Source: Solimicrobium sp.
GTDB taxonomy: Bacteria > Pseudomonadota > Gammaproteobacteria > Burkholderiales > Burkholderiaceae_D
Assembly: GCA_021155915.1 (NCBI GenBank)
Contig: JAJNBE010000015.1
Location: 1-38,343 of the forward strand
DNA: 38,343 nucleotides
Direction of reading: 5' to 3'
The notes beneath the pieces are model-generated. The model did no database searches and had not been told where the DNA came from. It worked only from the letters and a program-made list of their open reading frames with translations. Below are positions 27,188 through 35,984 of the stretch, in pieces (the first letter of the stretch is position 1; every line of letters starts with the position of its first letter). Made by a program: the position numbers and the translations under genes.

Positions 27188-27877
27188 TTATTGCGGAGAA
27201 ATGCCTTCGGCCTCACGCCACTCTTTGAGAAGCGCTTGGCGTTTGCGTGGATAACGTTGAAGAGAGCAAGATAGCGTGGATATTCGATCTGCGCGGAAAT
27301 GCCGGAATGATTGGCGTAATTCGCACCAAGCAATGACAACCCGAGCGTCGTCAAAAAAGCCCAACGCTAAAGGCCATATCGTACGTATTGACTCAGCACC
27401 CTTAAGATCACAGTAGTTGATGCCAAGCTTGTGTTCAGATCGAATAGCTTTTCGAATCACCGACAAGTCGAGACTCCCGGCTAAATTGGGAGCACCCGGC
27501 CCAATAAGGAGCGCTGATGCTTCCGGGGCATCTTGCAAATTACCTGGAAGAACTGCAGTAATTTTGACAAGTGCATTACGGGCAGCAGCACCAAGTCTGG
27601 CATCTCCCCGTTTAGCAACCCAGCGCGAGCCAAGAACCAATGCTTCAATTTCTTCCTCTGAAAACATCAATGGAGGCAGCATAAAGCCTGGACGCAAAAT
27701 GTAACCAAGACCAGGCTCGCTATCAATATTTGCACCTTGTTCCTGTAGCGTAGCGATGTCGCGGTAAAGGGTGCGCAGACTGATGCCAACCTCTGCAGCC
27801 AATGTTGTTCCCGTTACAGGAAATCGGTGTCGGCGCAAAATCTGAATTAAATTGAGTAAACGTTGGGAACGTGACAT
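27188..27877 (-). CDS. YafY-type transcriptional regulator (HTH plus WYL domain)
   Basis: A 229-residue protein. The N-terminus is a DeoR-like winged helix-turn-helix (RLLNLIQILRRHRFPVTG, then EVGISLRTLYRDIATLQEQG). The middle links to a WYL domain (IRKAIRSEHKLGINYCDLKG, LALGFFDDARVVIAWCEL, RHFRADRIS). WYL domains sense small ligands or nucleic-acid pieces and switch DNA binding. The gene precedes a VOC gene on the same strand, and both have a similar 7-3-7 palindrome upstream, so it is probably a local and self-acting repressor or activator. It appears complete and of usual length. Confidence 0.87.
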   Translation of the reverse strand: MSRSQRLLNLIQILRRHRFPVTGTTLAAEVGISLRTLYRDIATLQEQGANIDSEPGLGYILRPGFMLPPLMFSEEEIEALVLGSRWVAKRGDARLGAAARNALVKITAVLPGNLQDAPEASALLIGPGAPNLAGSLDLSVIRKAIRSEHKLGINYCDLKGAESIRTIWPLALGFFDDARVVIAWCELRQSFRHFRADRISTLSCSLQRYPRKRQALLKEWREAEGISPQ

Positions 27878-27920
27878 TGGTGTTGGCTTTGTGCAGGATA
27901 AAAAAGTATTTAATCATATC

Positions 27921-27937
27921 CTGCCATTTTATGGCAG
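27921..27937. promoter_or_regulatory. Candidate operator upstream of the WYL regulator
   Basis: CTGCCAT-TTT-ATGGCAG is a perfect 7-3-7 palindrome 44 bp upstream of the regulator start. It shares layout and the outer CTG/CAG with the palindrome at 27161-27177. Confidence 0.5.
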
Positions 27938-28200
27938 TGGTAAGTTTGTACACGGAGTGCAGCCGCCAGTAATAGTCAATCTGGCATGCTGAGTAAATTA
28001 CGCCGGTTTGGCCTTATGGCCTCAACAAGGACTATACCCTTTTCAGCACCGGAAAGATGCATTGAGTCGCTTTAAAATTCAGTTCGGTGATCGCATGCCA
28101 TACCATTAATTTAAACACCGTTTAAAAACAATTCGGGACTCCCCTACCTTGATGGGAACATTGGACGAAAAAGTGAACGAGGTAATCCGCGACATTCACC

Positions 28201-29181
28201 TTACTTGTCAATTAACCCAACCGTCCCAAGGATTGCAACCATATCGTCAGGAAAGACAACAGCTTGTGTTGTTGTCAGCTCAGCGATTGACCACCATTTA
28301 TAATCTGCCACTACCTCGATTTCCTCGGTTGTCCAGTGGGCTCTCAAAATATTCTGAGAGGTAGTTCGAACAACAAAAAATCGTTCCTGAGCAATAACGT
28401 TTTCGCCATCGGGCATTTGTAAAATAAACTCTCTCTCGGCAATGTGCCCGCCGACAGTGCCGATTACGATTCCAGTTTCTTCAAATAACTCGCGGCGTGC
28501 GGCGTCCACAAAAGTTTCGCCCTCCTCTACCGCACCGCCAGGAGTAGCCCAATAATCCTTGCCTGCCAGTGCACCTGTCTTATGCACAAATCGAAACAAC
28601 AAAATCCGATTATGTTGATCGATCACCAACAGTCGTGAAGAAGGGCGTCGTCGCATGAAGTGAAACGGCCCCGGGGATAACATTAATTGCATTAAAACTT
28701 CGTCGAAATACACCCCATCTATACAGAGAGCCTTTGGCTCGATGCCATAAACCTGGAATCCCTTTGATTCATACAGACGTCGCGCTGCAACATTGGAGGC
28801 CGTAACACAGAGATTGATGGATAAAATACCGGGTAAATTTCCGGCGCGCTCAATGGCTGCGGTAACTAATGTACTTCCAATGCCCTGATGGCGTTTGCCC
28901 GGCGCAACATACATTCCCCATAATGTCCCTTTGTGAGAAAGATTGCTCGGAATGGCTCGATAAAATCCGACGACGCCGGTGAGATGAGTGGCTTCATCAA
29001 AAGCACCCAATACGAAATCACCCCGTCCATGCGATTGTAATTGGGCAGAAAAACTTGCAAGGGATTTTTTTGTTACTTCAACGGCAGATTCACCAAAAGA
29101 ATGCGGCGATTCATGAATAGCCTGAATGCGAAACTCACGATAAATCGTAATATCGTCGCTATTTAATAGTCGTATATTCAT
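28201..29181 (-). CDS. GNAT acetyltransferase fused to a Nudix hydrolase
   Basis: A 326-residue two-domain protein from the ATG at 29181. Residues 1-165 are a GNAT N-acetyltransferase: the acetyl-CoA loop is MYVAPGKRHQGIGSTLV near 90-106, and ASNVAARRLYESKGF is motif B. Residues 175-325 are a Nudix hydrolase with a complete Nudix box from G216: GAVEEGETFVDAARRELFEE. The substrates are unknown. An AGGAAAGC site precedes the chosen ATG; a longer frame from 29241 lacks support. The start overlaps by 23 bases the stop of the broken kinase gene upstream (reading in its restored frame), suggesting a former coupled operon. Confidence 0.87.
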   Translation of the reverse strand: MNIRLLNSDDITIYREFRIQAIHESPHSFGESAVEVTKKSLASFSAQLQSHGRGDFVLGAFDEATHLTGVVGFYRAIPSNLSHKGTLWGMYVAPGKRHQGIGSTLVTAAIERAGNLPGILSINLCVTASNVAARRLYESKGFQVYGIEPKALCIDGVYFDEVLMQLMLSPGPFHFMRRRPSSRLLVIDQHNRILLFRFVHKTGALAGKDYWATPGGAVEEGETFVDAARRELFEETGIVIGTVGGHIAEREFILQMPDGENVIAQERFFVVRTTSQNILRAHWTTEEIEVVADYKWWSIAELTTTQAVVFPDDMVAILGTVGLIDK

Positions 29182-29707
29182 AGGAAAGCAAGTGTTTTTG
29201 AAGTTGGTCTGGAAGGTTCCTGACGATGGCCTCAACCGCATGCTCAGCTGAGACCCTAGCTGTATCTAAGCACGATATGGTCTCCGGGTCCAGGCATCAT
29301 ATCAACGTTCAATGACGCTTTTCCAATCTGGCAGCGCATGGTCAGAAATGTCCGCGGTTCTTGACCCGATTCTCCGGTGGTGATCGGCCCTGTTAGTGCA
29401 GACCACCTCAATTTCGACTAGCTCCACGCGTTCCTCGGTCGTGACATTTTCCCAAGCATTGCGCGTGATGTTCAACAGACTCACCGAATCGGCAACAACC
29501 CTTAACCCCATAAATAAATTATCTGTTGCGACGGCATATGCCGCAAAGCAGCCGGAAGATCCGATGTCTGCCTCACCCATACCGCTTTTGATGAGTGCTT
29601 ATTCCAGTCTATCAATGCGTAAATAAACTGCAGCGAGCTGGCTTGCCAACTTTTTGGCAATCGTTGTTTTTCCCGTTCCAGGTAAAACCCCCAAACACGA
29701 TCAACAT
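29159..29707 (-). pseudogene. AAA-type P-loop kinase, broken
   Basis: From the ATG at 29707 (AGGAAAA site upstream), one extra base in the five-C run at 29688-29692 breaks the Walker A region. With the base removed the sequence reads MLIVFGGLPGTGKTTIAKKL, a P-loop. An in-frame TAA at 29599-29601 stands in LE-stop-ALIKSG, where a Gln is likely. The frame then continues to about 29302 (ATDNLFMGLRVVADSVS, LVEIEVVCTNRADHHRRI). Further shifts give GDHIVL and AEHAVEAIVRNLPDQLQ before a stop at 29159. The family is small nucleotide-binding kinases with unknown substrate. It is clearly a pseudogene with at least three lesions. Confidence 0.8.
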
Positions 29708-29939
29708 TTTCGTTCTTTTCCTGTCCTTGCACTTTCTTTTTTTCTGGCAAGATTATATATTTAATTCATCTTATCATTGCCTTACATGGCGAAGTCTATT
29801 GCAGTAGTTGATTTGTGTTTCATAAGTTTGCCAATACATTATCCTGGAGTACATCTAAAGTAGCGGCAACGTTCAAGATAGTATGAAGCCATACCACTAG
29901 TAGAAAAAGAAAAGTTTTTTTCGACCAGAAGAGAAGAAT

Positions 29940-30140
29940 CGTCGACCTTAGCTATTGTCATCAAAAGTGGGACTACCCTCGACTATATCCTCAACGTTCC
30001 GTCATATCTTATATCCGTACACGATGCTGCTAGTCTTGTTATTTATCGTCACAAGTGACTCCTAAGGGATAGCCACAATATGCGCTACGGGTTAAGTAAT
30101 GGATAATACCCTCCACCTGCCCAACTCAAGCTGTTCCGCA
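29940..30140 (-). pseudogene. Decayed 3' end of a third copy of the unknown effector family
   Basis: The plus-strand sequence matches the 3' end of the gene at 13110-15101 in order: CATATCCGTACA..GATGCTGC-like (about 30012), ATATGCGCTACGG, then ATGGATAATACCCTCCACC and TGCCCAACTC, compared with CATATCCGTACAAGG, CATGCGCACCCG, ATGGGAAATACTCTCGTGCC and CCCTAACTC. No frame is open. It is a relic at nucleotide level only. Confidence 0.45.
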
Positions 30141-30239
30141 GGAAAAAAAGCAAAATGTAGCAACGTCAATGCGCGCTAAAAAGGCTGCCTAATAGGCTAA
30201 GAAAATTCCCATAAATTGAATCCAGCCCAATAAGGTCAT

Positions 30240-31010
30240 ATGCAATCGATAAAATCACTAACCGCCGTTTCTTATCCTTCTTCGGATGTCAATAATTTAG
30301 CACGAAGAATTGAGGACAATCAAAAGCTGATTGATAGCTTTAAAGAAAACCAAGCATTTCAAAATATGTTATTCATGATGCGTAGAGAGGCCATTTCTGA
30401 CGAACTACTTTTAGATTTATTTACTGGCCAGGCGAGTATGGAGAGATGTTTAGGTCACCAGAGCGAGAAGATAAGATTGCTAGTATTGGTCAAGCCCGTG
30501 TTGTCGCAGGTGTTTGGCGACCCCGACAAACATCATTTATCTATGCAGATAGTAAATCCCTTATCATCTCTGCTTAAAATCGGCTTTTTTGAAACGGTTG
30601 AGAAAACCCGTTCCAAAATAAACACCTTGAAAAAAGCTGTCGATACAGGCGCCGAAAAAATAAACTTGGCTGGGGCCGATTTGCGGTGGATTGTCTTAGA
30701 GAACGCTGACTTGCAGGGGGCTGACTTTCGGGGGGCCGACTTGTGGCAGGCTAGGTTGTGTGGGGCAGATTTGCAAGGGGCAGATTTAAGGGGGGCTAAC
30801 TTACGTGGAGCTAATCTGGGGTGCACTAAATTGCGGGGGGCTAACTTGCGTGGAGCTACATCTGATAACGCTGAGATTTTGCTCCTGATAAGGAAACAAG
30901 AAGCCACTGAAAAATATATGCTGCTCTCAGAAGCCATCAAGGGTATGACTTTTGACGAAGGTAACTTTCCTCCAGAGCTAATTCATGAAATTGGTAAATA
31001 TCTCCTATAG
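30240..31010 (+). CDS. Pentapeptide-repeat protein with an F-box-like C-terminus
   Basis: A 256-residue protein. Residues about 138-210 are pentapeptide repeats of the A(D/N)LRG or A(D/N)LQG type (NLAGADLRWI, ADLQGADFRGADL, GANLRGANLGC), which form a right-handed beta helix. The N-terminal 130 residues are helical and unassigned. The last residues (FPPELIHEIGKYLL) look like the first helix of an F-box, although short and without the rest of the domain. Such a combination would fit a host-directed effector, but this is inferred. An AAGG site is before the ATG. Pentapeptide proteins can also protect gyrase; the F-box-like tail argues against that. Confidence 0.75.
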   Translation: MQSIKSLTAVSYPSSDVNNLARRIEDNQKLIDSFKENQAFQNMLFMMRREAISDELLLDLFTGQASMERCLGHQSEKIRLLVLVKPVLSQVFGDPDKHHLSMQIVNPLSSLLKIGFFETVEKTRSKINTLKKAVDTGAEKINLAGADLRWIVLENADLQGADFRGADLWQARLCGADLQGADLRGANLRGANLGCTKLRGANLRGATSDNAEILLLIRKQEATEKYMLLSEAIKGMTFDEGNFPPELIHEIGKYLL

Positions 31011-31462
31011 CCAACGCCCTCATGACTAGCAAGTCCTAATTCGTACGAAATAGTAGTGCGGCGTATAACACCGCATGTATTTGGACATATACAGATAAAC
31101 GGAACTTCGGTGAAAAAATACGCAGGTCTCTCGACAAGAGAACTCGTCGAGGGGAGGAAGTTGCAAAGATTATGGGCAGAGTCGCAATATCACAGTTGTC
31201 ATTTATTTACCTAAATTGGGGAAATCTATATCAGTAAAGAGGACTTGTGAACAAACTTCGATTTAACCAATTTGGGAAGATCAAGATTAATTTTTTGTTC
31301 CATTAATTGGGTTCAAAATTGTCCTTAATGACTTTATTGTTGAGAAAAGTATAAAATCAAGCAAAATTATTGAGATAGATACAGTTTTATGCACAATATA
31401 TTTGTTCGAAATTGTTTCTGCGCCTCTGTCTCACCCCCTGGGTTGATACCTACTGTAAGAAA
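31011..31462. other. Intergenic region, no gene seen
   Basis: About 450 bp of AT-rich sequence between two convergent genes. I see no open frame with recognisable content and no strong hairpin. Confidence 0.5.
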
Positions 31463-32500
31463 CTAATAAATATTATAGGTGCGTTCACAAAACTTGAGAG
31501 TTTTTATCTTAGAAACCAACTCCTCTTTCTCCTTCTCATTTAAGTCATCCCAATAGATGGTCACTTCCTTGAGTTGCGACAAATTTGAAAGGTGCTGGGC
31601 TCCTTGCGCTTTTATCGTATTCCCGCCAATGTGCAAAACTTTAAGCTGCGACATCGTGGAAATAGATTTTGCACCAGCCGGTCCTAAGTTATTGGCACTA
31701 ATATCCAAGTTAGTAATATTCGCCATTTTTGAAACTAACTCCGCTCCTTCCTCTCCCAAACCATTGTGACAAACGTTCAGCTTTTTAAGTTGCGACATCT
31801 TTGAAATGGGTTCCATCCCCTCCGGACTTAGGTTGTTACAACTAATATCCAAATGCGTAATATTGACCATCTTCGCAAGCTCTGCTCCCTGCTCTTTTAG
31901 ATAATTCCCCGTCATATCCAGCCCTTTCAGATCTTTTAATGAGGAGAGCGCTTTAAGAGTGGTCAATAACAATTGGTTATCCAGTCCTATTTGATTGTCA
32001 CTAAGGTTCAAGAAAATTGCTTTTTCTTTGCTATTCTTAGCCAAACTCGCAATGTAATGAACAAAAGTTTGAGTATTTTCTCTCAAACTTTTTATATTAA
32101 TCTTCACCGCACGAACTTTCATATTTTCATAATATTCACAGACATGAGAGAGAGAGCCAGGCTCCTTCCCAGCACCTAACTTATTCATGTCGTGAAATCG
32201 GCTCTGTAAAAAATTTCTCTCTACAAGTTCGTAACCGGCCTTCGACACCAACCGTAGCCTCATTAAAAAGTTACCATATCTCGATATTTGCCATGCTATT
32301 TCGGGAAGAAGCCCGTCGAGATTAGTTGATCTTTCAAAAAGTCGCTCGAGCAACACTAGGGTATTTTTATCTGGACTTTGGTCGGAAGGCGCGGCTCGGG
32401 CAAGCGCGTTATCCTCGCTCGCTTCGTCTCCATTAACGTATTTCTGCACCACCTTTGAGTAAGAAAGGGAGGGGGCCCTAACAGCGAATAGGCCATTCAT
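31463..32500 (-). CDS. F-box plus leucine-rich-repeat protein (GALA-like putative effector)
   Basis: A 345-residue protein from the ATG at 32500. Residues about 63-100 resemble an F-box (GLLPEIAWQISRYG, then LRLVSKAGYELVERNFL). From about 150 onward come leucine-rich repeats of about 24 residues, such as NITHLDISCNNLSPEGME, LKKLNVCHNGLGEEGAEL and LKVLHIGGNTIKAQGAQHL. The repeats carry G-A-x-x-hydrophobic motifs like those of Ralstonia GALA effectors, which act with plant SCF ubiquitin ligases. I chose this start because a GGAGA ribosome site lies just before it and an earlier in-frame start lies in the leader. The leader and first residues match the gene ending at 17784. Host ubiquitin targeting is inferred. 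Confidence 0.85.
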   Translation of the reverse strand: MNGLFAVRAPSLSYSKVVQKYVNGDEASEDNALARAAPSDQSPDKNTLVLLERLFERSTNLDGLLPEIAWQISRYGNFLMRLRLVSKAGYELVERNFLQSRFHDMNKLGAGKEPGSLSHVCEYYENMKVRAVKINIKSLRENTQTFVHYIASLAKNSKEKAIFLNLSDNQIGLDNQLLLTTLKALSSLKDLKGLDMTGNYLKEQGAELAKMVNITHLDISCNNLSPEGMEPISKMSQLKKLNVCHNGLGEEGAELVSKMANITNLDISANNLGPAGAKSISTMSQLKVLHIGGNTIKAQGAQHLSNLSQLKEVTIYWDDLNEKEKEELVSKIKTLKFCERTYNIY

Positions 32501-32570
32501 ATCGTCTCCAGTTTTTTTTAAAAAAATAAGTTTAACCCTAAACAGCCATAAATCCACTCTGGAACGTTAG
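32501..32570 (-). promoter_or_regulatory. Conserved effector leader, copy 2
   Basis: On the minus strand: GTGGATTTATGGCTGTTTAG, then GGTTAAACTTA, then TTTAAAAAAAACTGGAGA before the ATG. It matches the leader of the gene at 15577-17784, with the same order and ribosome site. Confidence 0.6.
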
Positions 32571-32836
32571 TTTCCTAACTTTGATATGCTAAACAAGATG
32601 ACAGTAAACAGAATTCGCTGGGCGGTTTCAATTTTGGATTTTGACTAATACCGCGAATGTCAATTAACAGATCAGTTGACGAAAAGTGAACAGGATACCC
32701 ACGAGACTTACGTTAATTATCAATTAACCCGATCGTCGCCCTCTTCTTCCCCTCTCTTTTAAGAAGAATGCTGCCGACTATATGCAAGGCTGTCGTCTGT
32801 AATGGATAACGCTTTTCGAATTGCCTCAAGATGTTT
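32571..32836. other. Intergenic region, no gene seen
   Basis: About 265 bp. The stretch near 32715-32740 (AATTAACCCGATCGTCG) resembles GGTTAACCCAACGGTCG at 37640, possibly relics of a shared small repeat; too weak to name. Confidence 0.3.
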
Positions 32837-35800
32837 TCATACACCATTTTTTGTCACGAATTCCGCGCGCCACCAGGAAACTAAGTGGAGTAATTTCTTG
32901 TAATCATCAACAACTTTTTTATTTCCATGGTGCAGTTGCTGGTATAACCAACTATCGGGACTAGGTGCTGCAAGCAAGTCAAACAACTGTCCGCGCTCCT
33001 TCTCCGCTAGCTGTTGAAATAATTTACTATAGGATTTAATTGCGTCAGCATGTCCATCCTGCAAAGCGATAAATAGTCCTGACGTACCGTCCGCTTCTGT
33101 TGCGGCAACCAATTCGACCACTCTACTCCGCTCATATTTGGGCAACAATTGAAGCAATTCTCCATAGGCTGTAATAACGTCTCCATGCCCTTCCTGCAAC
33201 GCTATATATAATCCCGGCATGCCATCGGGCGCCTTTGCAGCAAGTAAGTCAACCAATTCGTCCGAATCAATCTCGGGGAAAAAATGTAGTAAGTGTTTAT
33301 AGGCTTTAACAGCGTCAGCATGTCCATTCTGCAATGCTAGATATAAACCCGGGGTACCATCCACTATTTTTGCGGTGAGTAAACCGATTTGTTTGCCGCG
33401 CTCAGCCTTGGGTATGAGTTGAAGTAATTCTCCGTAGGCTTCAATAGCCTCGGCATGCCCATTTTGTAACGCCAAATGTAGCCCCGGAGTTCCATTTGCC
33501 ATTTTTGCGGCAAGCAGTCCAACCAATTTGCTGCGTTTAGTTGCGGGAAGTAATTGAAGTAAATTCCCGTATGCTTTAACCGCATGGGCATGGCCATGTT
33601 GCAATGCCACAAATAAACCCGGTGTCCCATCCACCGTTTTTGCGGCAAGCAATTCAATCAGTTTGCCCGGCTCAATTTCAGGAAGCAATTGAAACAATTC
33701 TGCATAGGCTTTAACAGCGTCTGCATGCCCATTCTGCAACGCCATAAATAGTCCCGGTGTACCACTTGCTCCTTTTACGACAAGCAAGTCAACCAATTTG
33801 CCGCGCTCGTTTTTTGGAAACAAATGAAATAATTCTCCATAGGCTTTAATAACGTCAGCGCATCCATTCTCCAATGCTATATATAGTCCCGGCGTGCCGT
33901 CTGCCCTTTTGGCGGCAAGCAATTCAATTAGTCTGCGTCCCTCATTCTTGGGCAACAATTGAAGTAATTCTCTATAGGCTTTAATAGCCTCTGTGTGCCC
34001 CTTCTGCAATGCAATATATAATCCTGAGGTGCCATTTGCCGTATTTGCGAAAAGTAAGTCAACAAGGCTGCCACGGCGCTTCTCAGCAAGCAGTTGAAGT
34101 AATTTTCCGTATGCTTTAACGCTGTCTGCATGTCCATTTTGTAACGCGACATAGAGACCCGGTGTGCCATCGACCATTTTTGCGGAAAGTAAGTCAATCA
34201 GTTTAACGGGCTCAATTTGCGGGTAATGTTGAAGTAATTCTCCATATGCTTTAACAGTATCTGCAAGACCCTTTTGCAATGCCATATAAAGTCCCGGCGA
34301 ACCCTCAGCATTCTTGGCAGCGAGTAAGTCAAAAAGTCTATTTGGCTCTGGTTGAGCTATACATCGAAGTAAATTTCCATAAGCGCGAACAGTGTCAGCA
34401 TGTCCCTGTTGCAACACCATATGTAACCCCGGTGTGCCATCTGATGTTTTTGCGGTAAGCAAGTCAAGCAGTCTGCGAGGGTCAGACTTATGTAACAGCT
34501 GTACTAATTTTCCGTATGCATTGATAGCGTCTGTGCATCCATTCTGCAATGCTACATATAGTCCGGATATCCCCTCTATATTTTTTGCGACCAACAATTG
34601 AAATAGTTTTTCCGATGAATTTTTTCCAGTAGCCTGTAGTTGCCTTTGCAATCCAACAAGGTCATTAGCAAAATTTTCCCGTAACAAAAAATAGATGTGA
34701 GTTGAAGTAAGTGGACTTGGAGCAAAATTCTCCAGTACTTTTTTTTTCTTAGTTATATTCTCAGTAAAGCTGGCTAAATTGCATTCCATCAGCAGTGAAA
34801 TGGGCGCCACTCCTTTAAAACAGTCTTCATACCATCCGGGGTTCTTTGAACTTGGTCCGTTAATAAATTGTTTCAATGACGTGGCTATTAATGTAGACAG
34901 CTCTTTTGTTTCACAACGTACAGCTACGTTGGTTCTATTGGGGTCATAAAACGTTACGACGTAGACCGGATCTTCCGCCCTTCCTTTTATCCGCAGTCTG
35001 ATCACCATGGCGTGATCAGTAGATTCAATGAGTAATACTCGGAGAATTTCTTTTTTTTCTGACTTAAGCATATCCTCAAAATATACACATAAATGTTGAC
35101 CTAATTTGTCATTGTCAATCAGCGCATAGTGTACAGCATTGTTTTTTAATGTGCGGTAGGTGGCTTCTATCTCTTTAGGGATATGTTGAGCAATCGATAT
35201 CTCGCTGGAGTAAGGAGTCAAATTGACTTTTCCCTGCCCACTTTTGTCGTTTAACGCATCCTTAATAAATTGGGTGGCTAGATCAGCGCACATTATTTTT
35301 TTTGGTGTCAGTTCATCGGATTTTTGAGGAATAAAGCAGACCGCGCCGTTCAACTTGCGCAAAGGAACGCCGGTAATTGAGATGTACGGCTGGCTTTTGT
35401 AATAGGGAGCTAATTCTTCTGGAGAAGGATTATTTCTAATGTAGATTCTTCCCTGCCAGTTGAATTCAGTTCTGAGGTGGTTTTGCCAATCGAAATAGCT
35501 ATTAGGGCGTGTATTACTCTTGGTTTGAGGCTGCACTTGAGGCTGTTCAAATAATGCGCTCATTGTAGGATTATCTGTGACGATTTTCCGGACTTTTTCT
35601 TGCAATTCCAAAAATAGAGGAAGCACGTTTTCATCGGAGCCTGAACTACTATTTACTGGCGTAAGATCGAAACACGCTCTACGTAGATCAGGATACTTAT
35701 CCATATCATCTAGTAAGCTAAGCAGCTTTCGAGAAAAGGTGTCCGGGTGTATTTTTGCTTCTTCGGTGAACCACATTTTTAGGAAGCACCCTTTTATCGC

Positions 35801-35944
35801 CTCCAGTTCCTGAGCGGAGTAATCCCAATGGGTACACATTGAATCCAGCTGCACCTTTACTTTTTCTTGTGCAGTTTGTGTTCTCTGCGTTGGTAGGGTC
35901 CCTGTCTGAATATGCACACGATTAGTTAAATTTCCTAACTCCAT
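32837..35944 (-). CDS. ShET2/EspL-like cysteine-protease effector with 12 ankyrin-like repeats
   Basis: A 1035-residue protein and the largest of the family here. Residues 195-390 match the ShET2/EspL domain: KLNGAVCF, then IMCADLATQFI with C219, ESTDHAMVIRL with H311 and TFYDPNRTN with D334. Cys-His and His-Asp spacings (92 and 23) agree with the EspL triad, so a cysteine protease is likely. Residues about 452-991 are twelve regular 45-residue repeats, then a cap ending in WWRAEF. The N-terminus (MELGN) and its 19-base leader match the gene at 4169. The repeats may bind the host target, as ankyrin domains do. A deleted copy lies just upstream (35985-36400). No signal peptide; type III delivery inferred. 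Confidence 0.88.
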   Translation of the reverse strand: MELGNLTNRVHIQTGTLPTQRTQTAQEKVKVQLDSMCTHWDYSAQELEAIKGCFLKMWFTEEAKIHPDTFSRKLLSLLDDMDKYPDLRRACFDLTPVNSSSGSDENVLPLFLELQEKVRKIVTDNPTMSALFEQPQVQPQTKSNTRPNSYFDWQNHLRTEFNWQGRIYIRNNPSPEELAPYYKSQPYISITGVPLRKLNGAVCFIPQKSDELTPKKIMCADLATQFIKDALNDKSGQGKVNLTPYSSEISIAQHIPKEIEATYRTLKNNAVHYALIDNDKLGQHLCVYFEDMLKSEKKEILRVLLIESTDHAMVIRLRIKGRAEDPVYVVTFYDPNRTNVAVRCETKELSTLIATSLKQFINGPSSKNPGWYEDCFKGVAPISLLMECNLASFTENITKKKKVLENFAPSPLTSTHIYFLLRENFANDLVGLQRQLQATGKNSSEKLFQLLVAKNIEGISGLYVALQNGCTDAINAYGKLVQLLHKSDPRRLLDLLTAKTSDGTPGLHMVLQQGHADTVRAYGNLLRCIAQPEPNRLFDLLAAKNAEGSPGLYMALQKGLADTVKAYGELLQHYPQIEPVKLIDLLSAKMVDGTPGLYVALQNGHADSVKAYGKLLQLLAEKRRGSLVDLLFANTANGTSGLYIALQKGHTEAIKAYRELLQLLPKNEGRRLIELLAAKRADGTPGLYIALENGCADVIKAYGELFHLFPKNERGKLVDLLVVKGASGTPGLFMALQNGHADAVKAYAELFQLLPEIEPGKLIELLAAKTVDGTPGLFVALQHGHAHAVKAYGNLLQLLPATKRSKLVGLLAAKMANGTPGLHLALQNGHAEAIEAYGELLQLIPKAERGKQIGLLTAKIVDGTPGLYLALQNGHADAVKAYKHLLHFFPEIDSDELVDLLAAKAPDGMPGLYIALQEGHGDVITAYGELLQLLPKYERSRVVELVAATEADGTSGLFIALQDGHADAIKSYSKLFQQLAEKERGQLFDLLAAPSPDSWLYQQLHHGNKKVVDDYKKLLHLVSWWRAEFVTKNGV
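32972..34591 (-). repeat. Twelve tandem 135-bp (45-residue) ankyrin-like repeats
   Basis: Each unit follows DGTPGLYxALQNGHADAVKAY-like positions, then GELLQLLP and a K/R-L-V/I-D/E-L-L closing segment. The units are more alike than in the two other proteins, suggesting recent expansion. They are long enough for slippage or unequal recombination. Confidence 0.85.
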
Positions 35945-35958
35945 TTTTTATTTCCTAT
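35940..35958 (-). promoter_or_regulatory. Leader shared with the paralog at 4169
   Basis: The 19 bases ATAGGAAATAAAAAATGGA, covering the ribosome site and start codon, are identical in both genes (compare 4155-4173). Confidence 0.6.
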
Positions 35959-35984
35959 CTACTATTGATATAGTAATTGATTTT

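Noticed and set aside
30533..30940. Minus-strand frame of 135 residues with a regular KSAPRKSAPCK-like repeat
   Set aside because: It is antisense to the pentapeptide repeats; the regularity comes from the repeats on the plus strand.
30240..31010. Qnr-like gyrase protection protein
   Set aside because: Only the pentapeptide repeats agree; the N-terminal helical region and F-box-like tail do not fit the Qnr layout.
32972..34591. Possible CRISPR array because of regular 135-bp spacing
   Set aside because: The repeats are coding, 135 bp long and diverged, without spacers; they encode the 45-residue protein repeats.
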